This document shows positions 16,149 through 24,695 of a DNA stretch of 64,000 nucleotides, in pieces; position 1 is the stretch's first letter; each line of letters opens with the position of its first letter. The notes beneath the pieces are model-generated. The model did not search any database, was not told where the DNA came from, and saw only the letters and a list, made by a program, of their open reading frames with translations. The DNA is from Saccharopolyspora_C sp040643635. Its GTDB lineage: Bacteria; Actinomycetota; Actinomycetes; Mycobacteriales; Pseudonocardiaceae. A program made the translations under genes and the position numbers. The stretch spans positions 1-64,000 of the forward strand of contig NZ_JBEYUS010000031.1 of assembly GCF_040643635.1 (NCBI RefSeq), in the 5' to 3' direction.

Positions 16149-17131
16149 CAGGCGGGCACCCGCACCGCGCCCGCCCGCACCTGCTCCACGAGCCGCGCGG
16201 TCTCCTCCGCCGCGTCCAGCCACGCCGGTTCGTCCGGCGCGCGGTCCAGCACGGTGCGGGCGAACGCGGCGAGGGAGTCCCGGAACTGGTGCGCCGCGGC
16301 GAGCACGAGCTCCTCGGCGTGGTCCTGCTCGTCGATGCGCAGCAGCGGCCGGTGCTCGGCGGGCGGGGTGAACGCGCGGTCCAGGCCCAGCGCCCCCGTC
16401 GCGCCCCACAGCCCGTAGCGGGACCGGTAGCCGTGCTGGAAGCCGAACTCCAGGTCGGCGAACGTGCCGTCCCGCGCCACCAGCAGCGCGTGCCCGGCGA
16501 GGTCCACGCCGCGCCGCTCGTCGACGCGCAGCACCGCCCCGGACAGCGCCAGCCCCGGCCCGAGCAGCAGCTGCGCTGCCCGGATCGGGTAGACGCCCAC
16601 GTCGAGCAGCGCGCCGCCGCCGAGCGCCGCGTCGTAGCGGATGTCGGAGTCCGGCAGCGGCGGGATGCCGAAGGTCGCGGTGAACGTGCGCAGCGCCCCG
16701 ATCCGCCCGTCCGCGACCAGGTCGGCGACGGTCCGGTGCTGCGGGTGGTGCAGGAACGCGAAGTTCTCCCGCAGCACCAGGTTCCGCTCCCGGGCCAGCG
16801 CGGTCAGCTCGCGGGTGCGGTCGGCGCGGTCGGTGAGCGGTTTCTCGCACAGCACGTGCTTCCCGGCGCGCAGCGCCCGCAGCGCCCACTCGTGGTGCAG
16901 CGCGGTCGGCAGCGACAGGTAGACGGCGTCGACGTCGGGGTCGTCCAGCAGCGCCGCGTAGCCGGTGGTGGCGGTGCCGCCGAAGCGGTCCGCGAACTCG
17001 GCGGCCTTCGCCGCGTCCCTGCTGGCGATCGCGGTGATCTCCAGCTCCGGGATCTCGGCGACGGCGGGCAGCGCGCGGCGCCGCGCGATCGCCGAGCAGC
17101 CCAGCACGCCGAGCCGCACCCGCCGGCTCAC
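16148..17131 (-). CDS. NDP-hexose 3-ketoreductase (Gfo/Idh/MocA family)
   Basis: This 327-aa oxidoreductase has an N-terminal NAD(P) fold (RLGVLGCSAIARRRALP) and the family's catalytic Lys in HVLCEKPLTD, followed by the alpha/beta C-terminal domain with GGGALLDVGVYPI. Related enzymes (SpnN, TylC1 type) reduce the 3-keto group left by the 2,3-dehydratase. The GTG start at 17131 overlaps the dehydratase stop by 4 bp (GTGA), which supports it over a longer upstream frame. Its product should be a TDP-4-keto-2,6-dideoxyhexose. Confidence 0.9.
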   Translation of the reverse strand: MSRRVRLGVLGCSAIARRRALPAVAEIPELEITAIASRDAAKAAEFADRFGGTATTGYAALLDDPDVDAVYLSLPTALHHEWALRALRAGKHVLCEKPLTDRADRTRELTALARERNLVLRENFAFLHHPQHRTVADLVADGRIGALRTFTATFGIPPLPDSDIRYDAALGGGALLDVGVYPIRAAQLLLGPGLALSGAVLRVDERRGVDLAGHALLVARDGTFADLEFGFQHGYRSRYGLWGATGALGLDRAFTPPAEHRPLLRIDEQDHAEELVLAAAHQFRDSLAAFARTVLDRAPDEPAWLDAAEETARLVEQVRAGAVRVPA

Positions 17132-18561
17132 CGCAGGCCCCGCAGGCAGGCGATGAGGCTGCGGGCCTGCACGTTCACGTAGTGGCTGTGCTCCAGCAGC
17201 CCGGTCAGCTGGTGCAGCGCCAGCCACCGGAAGTCCGGGAGGTCCGAGTCCGGGAAGTCCGCGTCCACCTCGATGATCTGGTACCGGTTGCGGGCCTGGT
17301 AGAACCGGCCGCCCTCCTCGGACAGCTCGGTGTCGAACAGCACCTGCTCGGGCCGCCTGCCCAGCACCACGTCCAAGTGCGGCGGCCGGTAGTCGACGCC
17401 GAGCCCCGCGTAGTTCTCAGGGGTGCACTGCACGGTCGGCGCCAGTTCGACCACGTCCAGGTAGCCGGGTTCGACGCGCGCGTTCAGCAGCGCGTGCAGC
17501 ACCCCGTCGACCCGCTTCACCAGCAGCGCCACCACTCCGGTGCCGTGCGGGTGCAGCAGCGGCTGGGTCCAGCCGCCGACCTCGCGGCTGTTGCTGCGCA
17601 CGTCCACGGCCAGCACGGTGAAGAAGGTGCCGAGCTCGTGGCGTATCTCGGCGTCGGTGCGCCGCCAGTCGCGCACCGCGTGCAGCGGGATCAGCGAGGT
17701 CTTGACCTGGTGCTCGGACTGGCGGGAGGTGATCCAGCTGCGCACCTCGGCGGTGGTGTGCAGGGTGCCCGCGCGCGGGTCCCCGGACCGGGCCAGCGCG
17801 CCCGCGAGCTCCGAACCGTCCACTTCGGACCCTTCGAAGCCGCCGGGGAGGCAGGACAGCACGGTGCGGGCGTCCATGTTCACCAGGTTGTCCACCGCCA
17901 GCAGCCGGTGCAGCTGGCCGATCGTCACCCAGCGGAAGTCCTCGTGCTCGGCGACCGGCTCGTGCACCTCCACCAGCATGTTCCGGTTGCGCTTGCGGAA
18001 GAACCAGGAGCCCTGCTCGGACTGCAGCACGTCGCTGAGCACCTGCTGCTCGGCGGCGTCGCGGAAGTGCTCCAGGTACGGCACCGAGCCGCCCTCGTGC
18101 ACCCGCGTGTAGTTGCTGCGGGTCGCCTGCACCGTCGGGGACAGCTGCACCCCGTTGACGTTGCCCGGTTCGGTCTTCGCCTGCATCAGGCAGTGCAGCA
18201 CGCCGTCGATCTCGCGCAGCAGGATGCCGAGGATGCCGATCTCCGGCTGGTTGATGATCGGCTGCGTCCAGGAGCGCACCGGGCCGTGGTCGCTGGACAC
18301 GCGCAGGCCCTGCACGCTGAAGAACTTGCCGCTGGCGTGCCCGAGGTCGCCGGTGGCGTCGTCGAAGCGCCACTTGTCCAGCGCCGCGAACGGAATCCGC
18401 CGCACGTCGTGCAGCTGCGCCGCGCCGCGTTCGCGCACCCAGGCGAGCAGTTCCTCGGTGGAGTGCAGCGCGTCCTGCTCGGCGTGCGCCGAGCGCGCCA
18501 ACCGGTGCGGCAGCGTCGTGTCCGGCTTGCGCAGCAAGCCCGTTCCGGCGGAGGGCGCCAT
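17128..18561 (-). CDS. NDP-hexose 2,3-dehydratase (EvaA/SpnO type)
   Basis: This 477-aa protein is built of two homologous halves of about 200 residues, as in EvaA. Parallel segments are RSWTQPIINQPEIGILG... DGVLHCLMQAKTEPGNVNGV and GGWTQPLLHPHGTGVVA... DGVLHALLNARVEPGYLDVV (shown in parts). The family removes the C-2 hydroxyl of TDP-4-keto-6-deoxyglucose. The ATG at 18561 has GAGGAG 7 bp upstream. It is the first gene of the three-gene sugar operon. TDP-glucose synthase and 4,6-dehydratase, needed earlier in the pathway, are not in the window; in Saccharopolyspora spinosa the equivalents lie outside the spinosyn cluster. Confidence 0.95.
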   Translation of the reverse strand: MAPSAGTGLLRKPDTTLPHRLARSAHAEQDALHSTEELLAWVRERGAAQLHDVRRIPFAALDKWRFDDATGDLGHASGKFFSVQGLRVSSDHGPVRSWTQPIINQPEIGILGILLREIDGVLHCLMQAKTEPGNVNGVQLSPTVQATRSNYTRVHEGGSVPYLEHFRDAAEQQVLSDVLQSEQGSWFFRKRNRNMLVEVHEPVAEHEDFRWVTIGQLHRLLAVDNLVNMDARTVLSCLPGGFEGSEVDGSELAGALARSGDPRAGTLHTTAEVRSWITSRQSEHQVKTSLIPLHAVRDWRRTDAEIRHELGTFFTVLAVDVRSNSREVGGWTQPLLHPHGTGVVALLVKRVDGVLHALLNARVEPGYLDVVELAPTVQCTPENYAGLGVDYRPPHLDVVLGRRPEQVLFDTELSEEGGRFYQARNRYQIIEVDADFPDSDLPDFRWLALHQLTGLLEHSHYVNVQARSLIACLRGLR

Positions 18562-18748
18562 CGGGATCTCCTCACGGCGGTGATTGCCGGCGATCCGCAG
18601 GCGCGGCAGGCCGGTTCGCGACCATTCCTACCGGGCGAAGAGTAGGAGAAACCCCAACCCGGGCCCGCCCGATCGGATGATTGCGCGCGGAACTCGGCGG
18701 GTAGCCGGGGGCTGATCGCGATTTCCGAAAGCAAGGAGGCGCAGCACG

Positions 18749-19162
18749 ATGACGACGGCACGGCAGATCATGACGGCGGGCGCCGAGTGCGTGAACACCG
18801 ACCAGACCGCGGCGGACGCGGCGCGCAAGATGACCGACCTCGGCGTCGGCGCGCTGCCCATCTGCGGCCCGGACGAGAAGATCAAGGGCGTGATCACCGA
18901 CCGCGACCTGGTCGTCAAGGTCGTCGGCAAGGGCCGGGACGCCGGGACGTTCCCCGCCGGGGACCTGAACCAGGCGGAGGCGATCACCGCGGGCGCCGAC
19001 GACTCCGCGGAAGAGGTGCTGGCGACGATGAAGGACCACCAGGTGCGCCGGGTACCGGTGATCGACGGGCAGCGGCTCGTCGGCATGGTGTCCCTGGGCG
19101 ACGTCGCGAAGGCGCTGCCCCACCACGAGGTAGGAGACCTGGTGGACACCCTGTCCACCTGA
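18749..19162 (+). CDS. Small two-CBS-domain protein
   Basis: This 137-aa protein is essentially a tandem CBS pair: IMTAGAECVNTDQTAADAAR with VITDRDL in the first half, and AEEVLATMKDHQVRRVPVID with GMVSLGDVAK in the second. Such stand-alone pairs bind adenosyl ligands and act as energy or redox sensors in actinobacteria. The ATG at 18749 has AAGGAGG 9 bp upstream. It is divergent from the sugar operon and followed by an inverted copy of the structured repeat. It is probably outside the polyketide cluster proper. Confidence 0.92.
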   Translation: MTTARQIMTAGAECVNTDQTAADAARKMTDLGVGALPICGPDEKIKGVITDRDLVVKVVGKGRDAGTFPAGDLNQAEAITAGADDSAEEVLATMKDHQVRRVPVIDGQRLVGMVSLGDVAKALPHHEVGDLVDTLST

Positions 19163-19220
19163 CGGAGTGCGCCGAACCCGCGCGGCGGTTCCGGTAGTCG
19201 TCCCATCAGCGGCTAATCGT

Positions 19221-19380
19221 CCTGTCAGCGGCGAAGCCGCTGAGCAGACGACCACCCGAGCAACTCGCACCGCAGCGGGTTCTCAGCTGCTTCCTCGCGA
19301 GGACAGCGTTTTCTCCTGTGGCGGAGCCACCGGTGAAAACGATCCCGCAGCGAGGGAGCAGCTGAGGTTCCGCCACCCCA
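19221..19380 (-). repeat. Two-hairpin dispersed repeat, copy C (inverted)
   Basis: Reverse complement of the copy A layout, between the convergent CBS and ABM genes (58 bp from one stop, 28 bp from the other). On the minus strand it reads GTGGCGGAACC, arm CAGCTGCTCCCTCGC, tip GTGGC-TCC-GCCAC, arm GCGAGGAAGCAGCTG, GAACCCGC, linker and CAGCGGCTTCGCCGCTG. It is the copy closest to copy A. A second partial TCAGCGGCTAA lies just outside at 19206-19215. Confidence 0.85.
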
Positions 19381-19408
19381 GCACCACGCGGCAGGAGCAG
19401 AGCAAGAA

Positions 19409-19735
19409 TCAGCTCTTCGGGGTGAGTTCGCCCATCTTGGACCAGCCGTCGCCCGGGACCTCGACGTTGATGATGTCCGGGGTCGCCGAGATCGCCTCGG
19501 ACATGCGCTCCAGCGCGGCCTGGAAGTGCGCGGACTGCACGTGCTCGACGCCGGCCTCCTGCGAGGCGAAGCCTTCGGTGAGCACGAACTGGTTCGGGTC
19601 GTCGACGCTGCGGGCCCAGTCGAAGAACAGGTTGCCGGGCTCGTTCCGGGTCGCCCTGGTGAACTCGTCCACCAGCGAGAGCCACTGGTCGGCGAGGTCG
19701 GGCCGGACGTGGAACTTGACGACGATGAAGATCAC
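19409..19735 (-). CDS. ABM-domain (YgiN-like) monooxygenase
   Basis: This 108-aa protein is a single antibiotic-biosynthesis-monooxygenase fold: IFIVVKFHVRPDLADQWLSL, then NEPGNLFFDWARSVDDPNQF, then SAHFQAALERMSEA. Small ABM proteins are cofactor-free quinol-type monooxygenases or detoxifying enzymes. The GTG at 19735 has AGGGAG about 9 bp upstream and starts the first beta strand; a longer frame upstream adds unlikely Arg-rich sequence. The substrate is unknown and it need not belong to the polyketide cluster. Confidence 0.88.
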   Translation of the reverse strand: MIFIVVKFHVRPDLADQWLSLVDEFTRATRNEPGNLFFDWARSVDDPNQFVLTEGFASQEAGVEHVQSAHFQAALERMSEAISATPDIINVEVPGDGWSKMGELTPKS

Positions 19736-20097
19736 TGGCTCGGCTCCCTGCGAGATCGACGACGCGCGGCGCCCGCGCGCCGCCCCGCACACCCTGCCGC
19801 ACCGTCCGAACCGGCCCAACCCCCGTTGTCACATGCTGATAACCCGCCGCGCACCCCAGCCGAACACCCATCGACCTCGCCGGAGCCCCCACCGACCAGG
19901 AGAGCCGCCCAAGGTGAGTGGCCCACCGGCCCAACAGGGTTGGTCGGGTGGGCCATTCATCTGGTGGGTCGGTCGGGGTGAGTGGCCCACCGGCCCAGCG
20001 GGGTTGGTCGGGTGGGCCATTCACCTGGCGAGTGGATTCAGGTGAGTGGGCCACCGGTGCGGGGGGTCGGGTGGGTGGGCCGTTCACCTGGTGGGGG
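19736..20097. other. Gene-free spacer carrying three palindromic repeats
   Basis: The first 175 bp upstream of the ABM gene show no clear structure and should contain its promoter. The rest (19913-20088) is a cluster of three ~50-bp hairpin repeats described separately. No gene is seen. Confidence 0.6.
19913..20088. repeat. Cluster of three ~50-bp palindromic repeats (family 2)
   Basis: Copies at 19913-19962, 19977-20026 and 20041-20088. Each starts GGTGAGTGGSCCACC and ends with its near-complement GGTGGGCCATTCACC, so each folds into a 12-15 bp stem. The loops of the first two share GCCCARCRGGGTTGGTC; the third is degenerate. The last copy ends 10 bp from the stop codon of the flavin monooxygenase gene. 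Confidence 0.85.
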
Positions 20098-21987
20098 TCA
20101 GGTGGTGTGGTGGACCTCCTGGAGGCCGTAGACGGGAGTGGGGACCCCTTCGAAGCGGGCCTTGAGCTGCAACGCCAGGTACAGCGAGTAGTGCCGGGAC
20201 TGGTGCAGGTTCCCGCCGTGGAACCACAGCGCCTCCTGCTGCGTGGGCTTCCACATGTTGCGCAGCTCGCCCTCCCACGGCCCGGGGTCCTTGGTGGTGT
20301 CGGAGCCGACGCCCCACACCTTGCCGACCTTGTCCGCGACCTCCTGGCTGATCAGGTCCGCCGCCCACCCGTTCATCGAGCCGTACCCGGTGGCGTAGAC
20401 GACGAGGTCCGCGGGCAGCGCGGTGCCGTCGGCGAGCAGCACCGCGTCCTCGGTGAGCTCGGCGACCTGTCCGTGCGCGAGCGCCACCCGCCCGTCCGCG
20501 ACGAGGTCCGCCGCCCCGACGTCGATGTAGTAGCCGGACCCGCGCCGCAGGTACTTCATGAACAGCCCCGAGTCGTCGTCGCCGAAGTCGTGCCGGAACC
20601 CGGCGGCGGCCAGCCGCGCGTAGAAGTCGGCGTCGCGCTCCCGCATCGCCTCGCACGCGGGCCGCTGGAACCGGTCCATGATCCGGTAGGGCTGGGAGGC
20701 GAACACCAGGTCCGCCTGCTGGGTGGTGATGCCCGCCTCGACGGCTTCCTCGGAGTACAGCGGGGCGAGCGAGAGCTCCATCAGCGAGTCGGACTTGGCG
20801 ATGTGCGTGGAGGAGCGCTGCACCATCGTCACGTCGGCGCCGACCTCCCACAGCGCCCCGCAGATGTCGAACGCCGAGTTGTTGGATCCGATCACCACGG
20901 CCCGCTTCCCGCGGTACGCGTCCGGTCCGGGGTGCCGCGAGCTGTGGTGCTGCTCGCCGCGGAACCGGTCCTGCCCGGGGAGTTCGGGCACGTTCGGCTT
21001 CCCCGCCATGCCGGTGGCGAGCACGAGCTGCCGCGGCCGCAGTTCGACCTGCTCGCCGTCGCGGTCCACCAGCACCGTCCACTCGCCGGTGCGCTCGTCG
21101 TAGGAGGCGGAGCGGCAGGTCGACGAAGACCAGTAGTTGATCTCCATGACCTTGGTGTACATCTCCAGCCAGTCCGCGATCTTGTCCTTGGGTGCGAACA
21201 CCGGCCAGTTCCGCGGGAAGTCCAGGTACGGCAGGTGGTCGTACCAGACGGGGTCGTGCAGGCACAGCGACTTGTACCGGCCGCGCCACTGGTCGCCGGG
21301 CCGGGCGTGCGCGTCGAGCACCACGTGCGGCACCCCGAGCTGGCGCAGCCGGGCGCCGAGCGCGATGCCGCCCTGGCCGCCGCCGACGACCACCACGTAC
21401 GGCTGGCGGGTGCGGCCGAGCTCCGCCGCTTCGGCGTCGCGGGATTCGCGCCAGGTGGTGCGGTCCGGGTCGGCGCCGTGCTCGGCGCCCTTCGGGCGGC
21501 GGTGCCCGCTCGGTTCCTCGTGGCCCTTGAGCTCGTGCAGCGTGGTCAGCAGCGTCCAGGCGCCCTCGTCGACGAGCCGCAGGTGCCCGCGTCCGCGACC
21601 GGCCGTGGTCTCGAAGCCGAGCCACGCCTCGACGACGCCGTCGGTTTCGGTGGGTTCCGCGGTGAGGTGGAAGTCGTGGGCGCCGGTGTCGGCGGCGGTG
21701 GCGCGGACCAGGTCGGCGACGCCGTCCCGGTCCTCGACGGTCTTGAGGTTCCAGGTGAACGCGACCAGGTCGCGCCAGAACGAGGTGGTGGCGAACAGCG
21801 CGGCCGCCCGGTCCGGGTCGCGGGCGGTGAGGGCCGCTTCGAATTCGGCGAGCCAGGCCTCGGCGCGGGTGCGGGCCGCGGACTTCGCGGCGGGTGGCCG
21901 CGTCTCCCAGCCCTGCCGCGCCGCCGGGTCTCCCTGGGACGTCTGGTTCGCTTCGCGCGTCTGGTCATCTCCGAGCGTCTGGGACAT
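20098..21987 (-). CDS. Flavin-containing monooxygenase with N-terminal NTF2-like domain
   Basis: This 629-aa protein has an N-terminal SnoaL/NTF2-like segment (about residues 40-160, AWLAEFEAALTARDPDRAAA...FWRDLVAF) fused to an FMO. The FMO part shows the FAD motif VVVVGGGQGGIALG, the FMO fingerprint FRGEQHHSSRH and the NADPH motif VVIGSNNSAFD, and ends with ATGYGSMNGW. Class B flavin monooxygenases insert oxygen into carbonyl or soft nucleophile substrates. The ATG at 21987 has GGGAGG 8 bp upstream. It follows a bicupin gene on the same strand by 119 bp, so the two probably form an operon under the divergent TetR. The substrate is unknown. Confidence 0.92.
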   Translation of the reverse strand: MSQTLGDDQTREANQTSQGDPAARQGWETRPPAAKSAARTRAEAWLAEFEAALTARDPDRAAALFATTSFWRDLVAFTWNLKTVEDRDGVADLVRATAADTGAHDFHLTAEPTETDGVVEAWLGFETTAGRGRGHLRLVDEGAWTLLTTLHELKGHEEPSGHRRPKGAEHGADPDRTTWRESRDAEAAELGRTRQPYVVVVGGGQGGIALGARLRQLGVPHVVLDAHARPGDQWRGRYKSLCLHDPVWYDHLPYLDFPRNWPVFAPKDKIADWLEMYTKVMEINYWSSSTCRSASYDERTGEWTVLVDRDGEQVELRPRQLVLATGMAGKPNVPELPGQDRFRGEQHHSSRHPGPDAYRGKRAVVIGSNNSAFDICGALWEVGADVTMVQRSSTHIAKSDSLMELSLAPLYSEEAVEAGITTQQADLVFASQPYRIMDRFQRPACEAMRERDADFYARLAAAGFRHDFGDDDSGLFMKYLRRGSGYYIDVGAADLVADGRVALAHGQVAELTEDAVLLADGTALPADLVVYATGYGSMNGWAADLISQEVADKVGKVWGVGSDTTKDPGPWEGELRNMWKPTQQEALWFHGGNLHQSRHYSLYLALQLKARFEGVPTPVYGLQEVHHTT

Positions 21988-22106
21988 GGACGAGCCTCCC
22001 GGAACACCGCGCGCCGTCGCCTGTGACGGCGCGTCCGGCACCCAGCGAACCCGACCGGCGCCGCACCGGGGAAGCGGTGCACCGCGTGATTCCCCCGGAT
22101 GCGGGA

Positions 22107-23171
22107 TCAGTCGCCGATCGCCTTCCCGCGCTCCGGCGGCGGCCCGACGACCACGAGGTCCAGGTCGGTGGCGGCCAGCTCCGCCGGGTCCACCGCCAGG
22201 GAGGCGGGGCCGTCCGGGTGCACGTGCAGCTCGGTGGGGCGGCCGGTGAGATCGAAGAACGGTTCGAACACGTCGGAGGTGAGGATGCCGAGCATCCGGG
22301 TGTGGTGCGCTTCGAACGCGAACGTGTGGACGGTGCCCGCCGGGGCGTGCACGAAGTCCCCTTCGGTCAGCAGCACCTCCCGCCCGTTCACGTACAACCG
22401 GATCCGGCCGGACACGCACAGGAAGTTCTCGGTGTGCAGCCGGTGGAAGTGCCGGATGAAGTACTCGGAGCGCCCGCCGAGGGTGTCGACGGCGAAGTAG
22501 CGGCCGCCGGTGTTCGCGCCGCGTGCCAGGAACGTGTTCAGCGCGTCCCCGGTCTCCCGCCGATCACCCTCCCCGCGCCGCAGGAAGTAGGGCAGCGCGC
22601 CGCCGGGCAGCGCCGCGTCCCACTCGTCGCCGGCGTCCGCGCGCGCCGCGTCCGGGAAGGTGATGCCCAGCGGTGCGCCCGCCTCGGCCCGCTGCCGCGC
22701 CGAGGTGGTGACCTCGGTGCGCCCGGAGTGCACGTGCCGCCGCGCCGGGGTGCCGAGCCGTTCGACGAGCGCCAGCGAACCACCCGGTGCCGCCCAGGTG
22801 AGCAGCCGGGTCACGTGCGCCAGCATCCGGAAGGCCACCGGTGTCCCCGGCGGCACGTGCAGGGAGTCGCCGCGGGTGAGAACGCGGCTGCGGTCGCCGA
22901 GCCACACCTGCACGCTGCCGTCGAACACGTGGAACGAGCGCTGCTCGGCGGCGTGCGCGTGCCACGGCACTTCCGCGCCGCGTCCGCCGCTGACGAAGGC
23001 GGCGTCGAACAGGCCGCCGGTGTCGGCGGCGCGGGCGATCACGGTCCACAGCACGCCGTCGATCTCGTAGCGCCGTCCCTCGCCGCTGGCGAGGTAGTAC
23101 GGCACCGGTTCGCCGGGCAGCCGGTCGACGACGGGCGCGAGGTCGTGGATCGCTTCGACGTCGTGGGGCAT
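22107..23171 (-). CDS. Bicupin dioxygenase (quercetin 2,3-dioxygenase-like)
   Basis: This 354-aa protein has two cupin domains. The metal-binding motifs are HAHAAEQRSFHVFDG in the first and HFHRLHTENFLCVSG in the second, each followed by GDSLHVPPGTP or GDFVHAPAGTVH. This matches quercetinase-like bicupins that cleave flavonol or related enol rings. The ATG at 23171 has GAGGAGG 4-5 bp upstream. It heads the probable operon with the flavin monooxygenase and is divergent from a TetR regulator. Flavonoid or aromatic catabolism is a reasonable inference; the true substrate is not shown. Confidence 0.88.
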   Translation of the reverse strand: MPHDVEAIHDLAPVVDRLPGEPVPYYLASGEGRRYEIDGVLWTVIARAADTGGLFDAAFVSGGRGAEVPWHAHAAEQRSFHVFDGSVQVWLGDRSRVLTRGDSLHVPPGTPVAFRMLAHVTRLLTWAAPGGSLALVERLGTPARRHVHSGRTEVTTSARQRAEAGAPLGITFPDAARADAGDEWDAALPGGALPYFLRRGEGDRRETGDALNTFLARGANTGGRYFAVDTLGGRSEYFIRHFHRLHTENFLCVSGRIRLYVNGREVLLTEGDFVHAPAGTVHTFAFEAHHTRMLGILTSDVFEPFFDLTGRPTELHVHPDGPASLAVDPAELAATDLDLVVVGPPPERGKAIGD

Positions 23172-23278
23172 GGTCCTCCTCGGGTTCCGGAACGCGGAAC
23201 GGTGGCCCGGAGTCCGCGGGCCTGCGCGCTCACCGGCCGCCAGTGTCCCGACGTCCGGGCGCGGTGCCGGGCTGAGGC

Positions 23279-23303
23279 GGAACAGATCGGTGCCAGATGT
23301 TCC
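23279..23303. promoter_or_regulatory. Inverted repeat GGAACA-N13-TGTTCC, candidate TetR operator
   Basis: It lies between the divergent bicupin and TetR genes. The half-sites are perfect 6-mers and a few spacer bases are also symmetric (GAT/AGA region). The position fits autoregulation plus control of the bicupin/monooxygenase operon. Confidence 0.45.
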
Positions 23304-23364
23304 ACCGCGCAGGTCGGCGAGGCGCGGCGGACCCGCCCACCGCGCCCGGTGGGACGATGGGCCG

Positions 23365-23979
23365 GTGCAGGACGTCGTTCGCGGACCGGGCCGGGTGGAG
23401 GTTGCACTGCGGGGTGCGCTGGTCGAGCTCGGTGCCGCGTCCGACGTCGGCGCGATCACCGTCTCCGCGCTGGTGCGGCGCGCCCGGGTCGGGCGCACCA
23501 CGTTCTACCGGCACCACGCGGACATCGGCTCCTACCTGGAGTCGCTGCGCACGCGGGTGCTCGACGAGCTGTGCGCCGCTTTCCGCGCGGCGCAACGGGA
23601 AGCGGGCCGGGACGCCGGGCTGTACCCGGTGCTCACGTCGCGGATCGGGGCGGTCCTCGCGGTCGTCGAGGAGCACGCGGAGCTGCTGCCGCTGCTGTGC
23701 CGCGGGCCGGAGGGCGCCGGGTTCCGGCCGCGCTGCCGCCGGCTGCTGAGCGGCCTGCTCGCCGAGGACTTCGCGGTGCTGGGGGCGCGCATCGACGCGG
23801 CATACTGCCCGCCGGACTACCTGCTGGCGTTCCTGTCCCACGCGTTCGTCGGGACGGTCGAGACCTGGGCGGCGAACCCCCGGCGGGAACCGGTGGAGGA
23901 CATGACGTTCTACCTGGCGGCGCTGATGAGCGGCAGCACCGCCGAGTTCCTGGAACCGCGGGTGCCGCCGCGCCGCTGA
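23365..23979 (+). CDS. TetR-family regulator of the bicupin/monooxygenase operon
   Basis: This 204-aa regulator has the N-terminal TetR helix-turn-helix ITVSALVRRARVGRTTFYRHH and a ligand domain with no recognised subtype. The GTG at 23365 is the first start that gives a normal TetR length; no strong RBS marks it, so nearby starts are possible. It is divergent from the bicupin gene across 193 bp containing an inverted repeat, and convergent (16-bp gap) with the next TetR. It probably represses the adjacent catabolic operon. Confidence 0.85.
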   Translation: MQDVVRGPGRVEVALRGALVELGAASDVGAITVSALVRRARVGRTTFYRHHADIGSYLESLRTRVLDELCAAFRAAQREAGRDAGLYPVLTSRIGAVLAVVEEHAELLPLLCRGPEGAGFRPRCRRLLSGLLAEDFAVLGARIDAAYCPPDYLLAFLSHAFVGTVETWAANPRREPVEDMTFYLAALMSGSTAEFLEPRVPPRR

Positions 23980-23995
23980 CGCGCCTGCCGGGGGG

Positions 23996-24580
23996 TCAGG
24001 TGCGCCGGGCGCCGGTGATGGTGGTCATGGCGGCTTCCGCGGACTTCCGGCAGACCACGGCCACGTCGTAGCCCTGCAGGGACAGCACGCCGTCGAGGTA
24101 GAAGGTGGCGTAGCCGTGCGCCTGGGTGAGCAGCTGCTCCATCAGCAGCAGCGCCTGCTGCGCGGACGGGGCGGACGCGAAGCACAGCACCAGGTATTCG
24201 TCGATGAGTTCGCGGGCCGCCCGGCGCAGCTCCGGGAACCGGTCCCCGTTCAGCGGTTCCGCGAACACCACGTGCAGGCCCGCCCGGTGCCGGATCGAGT
24301 GGCCGGTGTAGGTGGCGGCCGCTTCGGCGAGCCGCCGGTCGGGGTCGTCGTGCTCGGCGATCGCGGCGGTGACCTCGGCGCGCAGTTCGCGGGCCACGGT
24401 GATCGCGACCTCGGCCTGCAGCGCGGCGCGGTCCGGGAAGTGCCGGTAGGGCGCGGCCGAGCTCACGCCGCAGCGGCGGGCGACTTCGGCGACGGAGTAG
24501 TCGCCGCGTTCCGCGAGCAGCTCGCGAGCGGCGCGGACCAGCGCGGTCCGGAGCTCGCCGTGGTGGTAGGCGCGGGGCAT
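23996..24580 (-). CDS. TetR-family regulator of the adjacent alcohol dehydrogenase
   Basis: This 194-aa protein begins MPRAYHHGELRTALVRAARE and has the HTH YSVAEVARRCGVSSAAPYRHF and a C-terminal domain of the type found in many actinobacterial TetRs (LRRAARELIDEYLVLCFAS). ATG at 24580 is preferred; GTG at 24592 is the alternative, and neither has a clear Shine-Dalgarno. It is divergent from the zinc alcohol dehydrogenase, with a palindrome between them, so it most likely controls that gene and itself. Confidence 0.88.
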   Translation of the reverse strand: MPRAYHHGELRTALVRAARELLAERGDYSVAEVARRCGVSSAAPYRHFPDRAALQAEVAITVARELRAEVTAAIAEHDDPDRRLAEAAATYTGHSIRHRAGLHVVFAEPLNGDRFPELRRAARELIDEYLVLCFASAPSAQQALLLMEQLLTQAHGYATFYLDGVLSLQGYDVAVVCRKSAEAAMTTITGARRT

Positions 24581-24614
24581 AAGGCAGCTCACAACGGTAT
24601 CGGTTGCGTGCGAT

Positions 24615-24630
24615 GTAAGTGGTCTCTTAC
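24615..24630. promoter_or_regulatory. Palindromic operator GTAAG-N6-CTTAC
   Basis: A 16-bp inverted repeat lies in the 115-bp intergenic region between the TetR and dehydrogenase genes, 35 bp from the regulator start and 66 bp from the dehydrogenase start. Such AT-containing palindromes in a GC-rich genome are typical TetR sites, and this one would overlap one or both promoters. Confidence 0.65.
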
Positions 24631-24695
24631 TTTAGGGGAACACATGCGCATCCGGCAATGCGGATGATCACCGAACACAGGAACAGGAGGCCGCA

